NCBI GenBank assembly: GCA_022539475.1 | Contig: VCMS01000237.1 | Location: forward strand, 22,140-86,139 | Reading direction: 5' to 3' | Length of the DNA: 64,000 nt | From: Gracilaria domingensis | Taxonomy: Eukaryota > Rhodophyta > Florideophyceae > Gracilariales > Gracilariaceae | Shown here: in pieces, positions 55,750 to 64,000 of the stretch | How positions within the stretch are numbered: position 1 is the first letter of the stretch | Layout of the letters: each line of letters opens with the position of its first letter | The notes under the pieces: generated by a model | What the model saw: the letters and a program-made list of their open reading frames with translations, nothing else | Databases searched by the model: none | What the model was told of the DNA's origin: nothing | Program-made: the position numbers and the translations under genes

Positions 55750-56430
55750 CAAGAACCTAATGTCAAAGCTTAACATAAACATGGCAACTGCACTCCTGTC
55801 TCCGAGCAAGGAATAGATACCCAGACAACTTCATTTTCATGGCGAACGTTCTGCTCGAAGAGATGCCGTTTTATCTACGGTAGCGCTCTGCAACGTCGTG
55901 TCTGACGCCATGCTCTTCTTGGGGCTGTGGCACTGCTCTGGCTCCAAGTGTAACACCTCCCGCCTCTTCTCCTCTGTGTCGGCTTGCAGCCAATTCAACG
56001 CGTACCACACCTTGTTCATCAGGTTCAGCTCGTGGTGTTCAAAAAAACAAAACGTAAGCAGCGTCCTCTAACATAGAAATCAATGGAGTTCTGCGGTCTC
56101 TGAATATGTGTCGCAGAGTTCGTGGGATGCTCAAGATCGCAGGATGGTCTGCGACATGACGAATGGCGGCAATCGATACTGAATCAGGTGCTAGTGAGCT
56201 CTATCACGCTCAGAAGTCCTCAGCGGATGGAAGTCGAAGCTGCCTTGAAATTTCAAAAGCCCGAAAGGTATCCCAATTGTTTGACCAGTCACCCTTCAAG
56301 AAAGCCAAAGCAAATCGAAGCGACAAAACCGCGCCCCGAAATTGCATGACAAGCCCATGAACTAAATCGCTTCTGGGACATTCGGACTGTTCGATTTGGC
56401 TCAGAGCCGCTTTATATCAGCCCAGCAGTT
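55750..56430. other. Spacer between transposon and host genes
   Basis: Only short frames (for example minus 55837-56019, plus 56163-56360) with no recognised family. The right end of the transposon should lie here, but I found no terminal repeat. Confidence 0.35.
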
Positions 56431-56441
56431 TTGAAGCCATT

Positions 56442-59400
56442 TCAATAGAGAGGATTGGGTGATGGCGGAAGGAGATTGAATGAACGGTCCACATGCAAGA
56501 GTGTCCTAGAGAGGGCAACGCGGAGGCAGTTTCGACGTGATTCCTCTATTGTCTTCTTCAGTTCCCGGCCTTTCTCCACCTTGGAATCAAACAATTCAAG
56601 CGCTGCATATATTGGAGTGACAGCGTAATCCACCTGATTCTCTTTCACAGGCTCTAAGACCGCACATTCTACAGCTTTCACCGTTCTTTCAAGCTTCAGA
56701 GGACTGTCCTTAAGGTCCTGCACATCAGATATGAATGGATCCTGAAGACTGCTTCCCGATGGTCCGGAACTACCCGCACCAGCGTATGACACTGCCCTCG
56801 TTTAGAGCGTTTCAACGGTTGCTAGCAGCATCGCACCATGGGTTGTTCCAACATGACGCTTTGAAGACACTCTTCCTACCTTCTGACCAGGCGCTTCGCC
56901 GTCGGTCCTTATGATATCAAAGCTTACCATGAGCGTGAACTGACTTCCGTTTCCGAGCAATGTACGAACCGCCTTGCAACGACATTCCCGCAACAACAAC
57001 TTCGCAGTCGATGTTCCTCTTATTGGAGGCCGACTGCAGAGCGCATTTGCGTGAGCCATTGCGTGATCAACAGCAGGAACTGAGCCAGAAAGCACTCTGT
57101 CCACATCTGAAAACTCCTTTCCTATCGGTACGTACTTGGCTTGGTTCGCACTTTTCAGCGCTGCTCCGTGCTGGCCACTAAACCACTGAGCTAAACTCTT
57201 TTCATGATCATCTCCATTTTTCTGCGCCCCAGAGAAAATGCTTTGAACCGTGTTCTGCAGGTGTTCCCGGTCCTGAATCATGCAAGCGAGAAATACCGCC
57301 AATTGATTGTCTTTCATTCGTGACCTGAAAAGGTTGAGTGCGCTTTGTACCTGCGAAACGAGAAAGAAAAATGCAGCAGCAATTTCCATTCGATGTTTCG
57401 ACAGCAAAACAAAGACGTTCTTCCTAGCAGCTGGTTCGTTCTCTTCCGCGCAAGTGACGGGATAAGAACGGAGCCATACGAGAGTTCTTTTGAGCCCTGT
57501 ATAGAGCAGATAGAGTCCTTCTTCGGCCCGTAACGGTGCACCACAAGGCGGCGCCGTCAGGATTGCGGGTAGAGTTAAAATCAGTTCTTGCAATGCGCTC
57601 CGCTAACCGTTTACAACCGGATACCGTGCTCACTCACCAACCCCCGCCCAAAGCCTTTGCACTGTCCCACAACCTTGCCCTTTCCCTCGAAAAAGGTTGA
57701 GCAGCAGTACTTTGAGGAAGAAAGAAATCCAGAATTGCGTCAGATGACGACGAATGTACTGCATTTGACACAATTGAAAGTTGCAAAGAAGTGCCCCTTG
57801 AAAGCTCTCTGTAACAAGATGCCAAAACAGCAATCCTTGCGCCAAGAACATCCTAGGAACTTAGCATAGTCCGCACTGATGTTATCGCTGTCGCAATAGC
57901 CGCCAAAACGCTCTGCTCCGAGCGAGACAAGCCAGCTAAAATCACCACTCGAAGTCTCGATGCAAGCTTTGACAAATCTGGCACGCCGTGCTCATCTTCA
58001 GCAAGGTCAACGTTTTCATCAGATTGAAACTCTCTCGCAAACTGAGCTTCTGACTTCTCCATTAATCTGGCGAACAAATTCTGCGAGCTCTGAATACCAA
58101 ACGGATTCGCGGAGAAACTGTTCCCATTCATTGCAATGTCCTCTGTTGCAGGCGCACTTTCGCGATCAGAAGTTAGTGTAGATAAGGATGGAGGTGGGGC
58201 GACGAGGCTACGCCCTGCCCCGTACGACCTTTCCGACGCATTTCGCAAAAGCATGCTCCAAACAAACTCATGAAGGTCTTCTAGAGAGGACACAAGTTGC
58301 CACGCCCGACCTCCGGTTAGTAGTTGAGCAATCAGACCCTTCGCAGGACTGTATCCCGCAGCATTTGAGGTATAGTTAGCTGAATAAGTATCGTGCTTGG
58401 AGACACCTAAATCACAAAGACCTCTCCCTGAGGAAGCCACATAAACGCCCTTACCAATTTGTTTCAACGAGAACTTTTGAGAACCCAAATGGCCCAGAGA
58501 AACTTCATCTGCCTGTAGGCATTCCCAGGGAGAGCCGAGTTTGCGCCGGTATCGCTGAAAAGATCCGTCTCCTCTCGAAGTATTCAGTGAGAAATTAGTG
58601 TCTTGATCAAACCCAATGGAGGAAGTGAGGCCCTGCCGATATGGCTCGTCCTCTTTTTCCCCTGTCAGGGTCGCTTGGTATTCGACATGCCATGTTACAG
58701 CCTCCAACGAGTCGCGGACCACACCACAGCTATTCCAGACTTGTGCAAGCTCATGATGCGAGAGCCCCCGTACAGAACTTCGACTTCCTTGACGGCACCC
58801 AGAGCCGAGGGCGGTTGAAGATGCGCAAGTTGCCGCAACCAGATCACGCTTTCGTCCGCTTCCTCTTCGTCGCTGTCTTCATCTGCAAAACCATAAGAGG
58901 TTGCAATCTCAGATTCACCGGTGATGTAAATGAAAAGGCTGCCGTCCTCTCCACCAGTCACGAAAATATGATGGTCAATGTTTGTTAGTTCCCCCGTACT
59001 AATACAAGTTACGCAATCGTGCCTGCTGCCGCTAACACGGACTATGCAAGATTCAAGTTTGACCTCCCTTCGATGCCGTCGAACAGCACGCCACAAACAG
59101 AGGCGGCCATCTTCCCGAACCCTGAGAACAGCGCACTTGGCAGCAATCCCCAAGTCACCTTTACCCATCGGCATTGGGACATATATCAAATGCGACACGG
59201 ACTCTACAACACCGCGCGTTCTAGCGCGACACACTGCGATCTGTTTTCCGTACTGGACGTCCTGCCCGGAGGTGAAATCGGTCTTGCTCACGAAATTGAC
59301 AAACTGAAACAAGCGAAGAGACCCATGAGCTGCATCGCACGTAAAGACGCCCATCTCCATCGGTTGCGCGACGTGAACTTGATAGGACAGAAAGCGACGG

Positions 59401-61071
59401 CTGTATGAGGTCCTGGAAGCGCCGCAATGGATGTCAGTGACTCCCATGCGCCAGAAGACACATTTGTGCGCCATATCAACACGTCGCCGCTGCGACCGCG
59501 ACTCGCAAGCCACCCATTGCTGCTCAGCATGGTTGACGAGCACGGCTCCGTGGCGACGATGTCCACCACTGTCGACGTATGCCCAACTCCAACTCGGGCA
59601 CGGCAAACGGCCGGCATATCAGATGTAGGGCAGATATCGTAGAGCGCGAGAAAGGGAATGCCCTGCCGGACGGCCAGGACGAAGATGTCGACCAGGTTGG
59701 GCGGTTCCGGCGGTTCCGAACTACGCAAGCGGCGCTCCCCGTTCGAAATGGCATACGACTTGACCAAGCCAATCTTCTGCTTGGAGGAGGTGGTAAGAGG
59801 AATGGGCGCCACCGATTTCATAGCCGCCACAGCAACATCACGCAACGGGAAATCCGGCGGGTGAGCCTCAAAGTCGATCTCGGCCTCGAGGCCATTCATA
59901 GGGTCGCCATTCGCGGGTTCAAGGCATGCAAAGTCGGCGCGTGGACGTTCATCAAGTCCGCGAGCCCTCCACGCACGCGCGTCACCGCCCGCGATGCGCA
60001 AAACCCAGTGATAGCAGCGGCTGGGCTTGGGCGCCGTTCCTTCCGCCAGAAAGGGATGCGAAGCATTGGTGGCCATTGCATCGCCCTCGTAATCGGCCAC
60101 GCCGCCGCCGCCGCCCCACGACAGAAAGGCGGCGCCCGCGCGCGGGGTTCGCTCTACGTGCGGGCTGCGCGCAATCTCCTCGATCCACGACTCGGGGCCG
60201 ACGGACAGCGTTTCGCGCTCGTTGTACGGTTTGTTGCGCGTGGAGGCGCGCACCTAAATGCGGATGGTGCCGTCTCGGTCGGGGTCATGAGCGCCTGGTT
60301 GCCGCCGCCGTGCTTCTTCCAGTCGGGGTTGGAGATGCCCGAGCGGCCGTGCACAATCTCGGCGCACGGCGCGTGCGAGAGGCTGGTGGCGATGGCAAAC
60401 ACGTACGAGATGCGCGCGTAGAGGCAGGAGACGGCGATGTAGGAGGCGTCGGGCGACATGGCGGCGAGCGCGAGCGGCAGCGTGGGGATGCGCTCGCGCG
60501 GGACGTTGACGTGGGCGGTGTAGCGCACGGGGCGATACTCAAAGGCGAGCTTCCACACCAAGATGGAGTCGGCGACGGCGCACAGCATATCGCCCGCGGC
60601 GCTCCACGACAGCGACACGATGGAGTCGGTGACGGGCGCCGGCAGCTGCTCGGGCGCGATGGTCACCTCCGGGCGGTGGCAGTCGTACACAAAGCGCAGC
60701 TCGCGCGCCGAGGGCGACCAGCCGTCGTACACGACGATGCAGTCGCCAAACGCCACGGCCAGCGCGGCGTCGTGCGCGCGAAACGAGAGCGCGCTGACGA
60801 AGCGCAGGCGGCGCAGCGCGTGCAGATCGGAGCCGCGCGCGAGGACAACCTCGTCGGCTGGGGCGTACGCGACGAGCAGCACGCCGCGGAACAGCAGCGC
60901 GTCCAGGCAACCCGAGTGCGACGTGACGGCTGGCGGCAGGTGGTGCGCGACGGAGAGGCCGCGCGGCGGCGGGCGCAGCGCGGCGGCGAAGCGCTCGTCG
61001 TCCGCGTGCTCGCTGTGCGCCGCGGCGCTCAGCTGCGACGGGTAGGGCGGCGGCCGCTGCGCTGGCGCCAT
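56442..61071 (-). CDS. RAV1: RAV1/rabconnectin-3-like V-ATPase assembly factor, with several frame breaks
   Basis: Large WD-repeat protein of the RAVE/DMXL family, which promotes assembly of the V-type ATPase on endomembranes. From the 5' end: N-terminal WD propeller (SLSWSAAGDMLCAVADSILV; SNPDWKKHGGG), more blades in later frames (STMLSSNGWLASRGRSGDVL; VLRVREDGRLCLWRA; FVTGGEDGSLFIY), then the RAV1p_C domain (HDPxxL-type PAKGLIAQLLTGG, GLSRSEQSVLAAIATAI, DYAKFLGCSWRKDCC, LYLLYTGLKRTLVWL, KNVFVLLSKHRMEIAAAFFF, DNQLAVFLACMIQDRE). The frame changes at about 60280, 59330 and 58700; at the first there is also a TAG exactly where a WD-repeat Trp is expected (DGTIRI-stop). Between 57850 and 57600 and near 56880-56795 introns are likely. 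Total about 1500 codons, normal for the family. The start at 61071 (MAPAQRP) is preferred. Confidence 0.75.
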
Positions 61072-61249
61072 GGTGCTGCTGCCGCGCGCGCAGATCGCTG
61101 CCGCGCGCGCGCGCCGCTCTTTGCGCCGTAACTTTGCGGCGCGGTGCGCGGCTGACAGCTGCGCCGGTGTAAGGCCGCCTCTCGCTTTAGCGCCAAGCAC
61201 ATAGCGCAACGCGCGCGCGTCCGCGCGTCAGCGCACCGGCGGGCGGCGC
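61072..61249. promoter_or_regulatory. Bidirectional promoter region between RAV1 and RAD9
   Basis: Only 178 bp separate the two divergent start codons. The DNA is very rich in CGCG and has no TATA box, as expected for a CpG-type shared promoter. If the upstream in-frame ATG at 61209 of the RAV1 frame were used, the gap would be only 40 bp. Confidence 0.45.
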
Positions 61250-62396
61250 ATGGATCTGCACGCCTCGGACGCGGCGTGCGTGCGCGCGCTGGCACGCATC
61301 TTCCACGCCGCCACCAAGCTGGGCGAGTATGCGCAGCTGACGCCGACTGTGTCGGCGCTCGGGCTGCGCCTGCTCAACGCGTCGCAGACCGCGTTCGCGT
61401 CCTTCCAACTGAGCCCGCTTTCTTCTCGCATCGCCGCCTGCCGCCGGCCGCGCCGCCGGCGGGCGCTGCTGCCGCCGCTGCGCTCGACTGCGTCCGTAGC
61501 GTCGCTGCGCATCCGCTCCGCCGCCGACTCGCTCCATTTATCTTGCGCGTGCGCTCCGGCGTGTGCAAGAAGTCTGCCTGCTGCTCGTCTACGACCGCGT
61601 CAGCACCGTGTCGCCGCAGCACCCCAGCTACAGTTTACGGTGCAGTTCGCGCCTCTTCCTCGACATTCTCGTTAACTTTCACGTCAAGCTGGACGAGATT
61701 ACGCTGGTGCTTACGACCGATGCGCTCAAGCTCACCTCCTTCGTCGACGACGACCCCTCGCACGTCATTCTGCGCACCGAGATGACCGTCTCGTTTGCCG
61801 AGCTCGAGCAGTACAACTTCCCGTCGCACCAGCCGGCGCTCACCATCCCCTGCCGTTCTCTGCGCACGGCGCTCGATTTTTGCGATCCATTCCACGCCCC
61901 CATCACCATCGCCTTCACGCAATCAGGCGACCTGCTGCCGCTCACCTTCGACAGCCGTAACCTTGACGATCAAACTCTCTTCCACACCCGTTTCGTGTTT
62001 GCCACCAGACAGGAGCAATCCGCCAACCCTCTGCAATCGCGTTGCGCTGCCACTCAGCTGCCTGCCATGAATGAGTCCACACAGCTAGCCGTGCCGCCTT
62101 CGCACAGCGATCAAATCACCACAACAATTCGCCAGCCCATCAAGTCCCATTCGCTGCAGCAGTCGTCTTCTCACTCTAGGCACACCACCGCACACCAATC
62201 TCCGTCCTCTGCCTACGTGTCCGCCGCACAATCACAACCAAATCAAAACGCCTACATGGAAACGCACAACCGATCCGCTCCCGCACCCCTTCCAGACTAA
62301 AGCGAGCTTTTCGCCAATTATCCCGCCCTCAGTGACAGCCTTGCCCATCAAGAGGATAACGAAGACGAATATGTGGACGCAACTCTTCCGCCGTAG
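61250..62396 (+). CDS. RAD9: RAD9-like checkpoint clamp subunit, with frame breaks and an internal TAA
   Basis: RAD9 is one subunit of the 9-1-1 DNA-damage checkpoint clamp (PCNA fold). The start matches the family: ALARIFHAATKLGEYAQLTP, LGLRLLNASQTAFASFQLSP, expected to continue FF in the +1 frame. Between about 61420 and 61680 three frames alternate (SHRR..., LQFTVQF, ILVNFHVKLDEITLVL), which points to indels rather than introns. From 61680 one frame covers the second PCNA-like domain (VILRTEMTVSFAELEQYNFP, CRSLRTALDFCDPF, ITIAFTQSGDLLPLTFDS, FHTRFVFATR) and a Ser/Gln/His-rich tail. The TAA at 62298-62300 is followed, in the same frame, by an acidic end typical of RAD9 (SLAHQEDNEDEYVDATLPP) and a TAG at 62394-62396. 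It is probably a damaged gene or a poorly resolved assembly. Confidence 0.75.
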
Positions 62397-62947
62397 CTAC
62401 CTCCTTCTCCTTATCGATTTCATCAACTTCTCTCTAGCATTCTCAATCGCCCGCTCCCACTCTTCATCAAGTGCTTTGCAGATCGCGTCATGCTGCATCG
62501 CAAACACTTCGTCTCGAACTAGTCTCATCTTCCATCCAACCACCTTTTGTCTCTCCCCGACTTCTTGCAACACACACTGCACGATGACAAACGAAATTAG
62601 CAGCGGTTCGCCCAATGCCTGCACTGCATCACATGTTTTCACTACATGGTTCGTTCGAAACAAGTCCTAAATCAGTGTTCGACAAGTATCATGGCGGTCC
62701 GTGGCGTTTTTTTTCCAACATCTTTACTGCACTTTGTGGATACCCACAGCCCGCGAATGTACACTGCGATTTTGCGCAGCGACGAAAGCACCTCGTCGGC
62801 CGCCCTATGGTTGCCCATCAGCTCAAGAAGTTACACAAACCGCATGGTTCTTGCTTGTGTCACAGCATAGCCAATTGCGGAATCCGTGGTCAACGCCAGA
62901 AGTTGCTTTGCTGAAAAGGTTTCGGCGTCGAGCACGACGAGAGGCAT
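62397..62947 (-). CDS. Unrecognised host gene, tail to tail with RAD9
   Basis: The stop codon (62399-62397) directly abuts the RAD9 stop. The 3' part reads 88 codons with a helical, charged C terminus (GEPLLISFVIVQCVLQEVGE, FAMQHDAICKALDEEWERAI). Upstream, in another frame, MPLVVLDAETFSAKQLLALT and DSAIGYAVTQARTMRFV run into an in-frame TAA and continue as LLELMGNHRAADEVLSSLRK. So two or more frame changes or short introns are needed to join them. The start at 62947 is tentative. I do not recognise the family; the composition is that of a soluble helical protein. Confidence 0.45.
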
Positions 62948-63129
62948 AGCGAACGAGAGCTGCGCACCACGCGTAACGACGCGCAAGCGACGCGGACGGT
63001 CCCGCGGCAGCTCATGTCGCGCGAGAGCCGCGCGAGCGCGCGCGTTGAACAGCGTTTGGCCAACGGCGTGAGGCGCGCGCTGTGAAGCACCGCCGGGTCA
63101 CACGGCCCGGGTGACATGCGTCTGATACT

Positions 63130-64000
63130 AGCGCCTCAGCGGCACGGAATTTGTCATGCGATGCGAGCATTACATCTCCATTCGGCGCTAACGAAGCATG
63201 CGCGATTGTTCCGTTGCCATGCTCACTCCCGTGCTTACAGCTAGTAATCTGTTTTCACGTCACTCCCGTTTGAGCTCTACATAAGATACCTTCCCTGAGG
63301 CCCCATACTGCCGTCTAGGTCGTCTCCTGCTCTATCCTCAGATTTCCCTCACATTCCCACTACCATGGAATGAAAACCACTTTGTGAGCGACGCTCCTTA
63401 GCAGCGGGACGTTGGTAGCTTCAGCGATCTGTACAGACACCGGGCGAAGAAAACTAGATCACCTCCGAATTCGTCATGAGTGTCACGTAGTTTTCCCTGG
63501 CACCTACAAGCACTGAATGTCCATAATGAAGAAAAATCCGAACCAGCACATCCTTGCAAAATGGTCTCGAGAACTGCTGTATAATCATAACGCAAGGAAC
63601 GCATTCCAACGGGAATCGTATTACGCGAAGTAGCAGCCCGAAAACCCCGTGTGCCCTCTTCACGCACCGTTGAACTCCGGTAGTCATAAGTCCCTTCACC
63701 ACTCACAACGTCTCATAGCACGTCACCAGGACGTCCGTTGATACCTACGTACATGTGCTACGTTCCTCGTCTAAAGAGTCATCAGTGACTGAGATCACTT
63801 TGATGAATCTCTTCTGAAGGTTGTTTCACGCTCTTCTATCAAATCGTGTGCCCTGGTTTCCTTGGTGAGAGTGTCTCTTCATGCTGAAACACTTTGCCAA
63901 AACAGTAACTGAACTGGCTTGCACCCGTAAAAGAGAGATAAAGAGAGAGACTTTTCCTTACAAACTCCCGCCACTGATTCGCCCCAGAACAAACAAAACC
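63130..64000. other. Stretch without recognised genes
   Basis: A minus frame at 63454-63702 (82 codons, Val/Leu/Phe rich) and an overlapping one at 63398-63706 are not recognisable. Nothing else is supported. Confidence 0.35.

Noticed and set aside
48400-56400. CACTA-type terminal inverted repeats of the Tnp2 element
   Set aside because: CACTA and TAGTG occur several times, but no matching longer inverted pair at plausible ends was found.
60285-61295. Several long overlapping ORFs on both strands at 60-61.3 kb
   Set aside because: By-products of very high GC. Only the minus frame with WD-repeat features and the plus frame with RAD9 features are supported.

Overview
The window reads as nuclear DNA of a photosynthetic eukaryote, most likely a red alga. 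The evidence is a carotenoid-isomerase-type gene with a Phe-bearing N-terminal extension that would fit a rhodophyte plastid transit peptide, an LpxC-type deacetylase (bacterial, but also found in plants and red algae), typical eukaryotic genes (retinoblastoma-related N domain, RAD9, RAV1/rabconnectin), a chromodomain Ty3/gypsy integrase, a Tnp2-type transposase, solo LTRs, MITEs and very few introns. The lineage is an inference from gene content only.

Layout. 0-5.8 kb: repeats, including a partly duplicated block (21-575 and 4851-5770), a 51-bp minisatellite and a solo LTR with a nested MITE. 5.8-9.6 kb: a HAD hydrolase piece, LpxC (minus) and a CRTISO-like gene (plus); LpxC and CRTISO carry small lesions. 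9.7-21 kb: a solo LTR, a beta-rich MABP-like gene with two in-frame TGA codons, copia remnants with a perfect heat-shock element, and AT-rich DNA. 22.4-35.3 kb: a second, decayed copy of the HAD-LpxC-CRTISO block, split by about 9.6 kb that contains three genes or pseudogenes holding only the N-terminal (DUF3452-type) domain of a retinoblastoma-related protein. 35.4-41.4 kb: AT-rich, with a fold-back element and a hAT-like element. 41.4-48 kb: GC-rich transposon DNA, a frame-broken unknown ORF set on plus and an intact integrase-chromodomain ORF on minus. 48.9-55.7 kb: a 1019-aa Tnp2-like transposase flanked by two charged nuclear-type proteins, probably one DNA transposon. 56.4-63 kb: GC-rich host DNA with RAV1 (minus) and RAD9 (plus) head to head, and a further minus gene abutting RAD9 tail to tail.

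A recurring theme is that transposon ORFs are long and intact, while the recognisable host genes (LpxC, CRTISO, RAV1, RAD9) show frameshifts or in-frame stops. Either this is a decaying pericentromere-like region or the assembly has indel errors. The two explanations cannot be separated from sequence alone. The most unusual items are the RBR N-domain-only family, a 179-bp TG..CA element with a tRNA-like core, hairpins, a 5-bp target duplication and a sequenced empty site, and a heat-shock element just 5' of a copia gag start.
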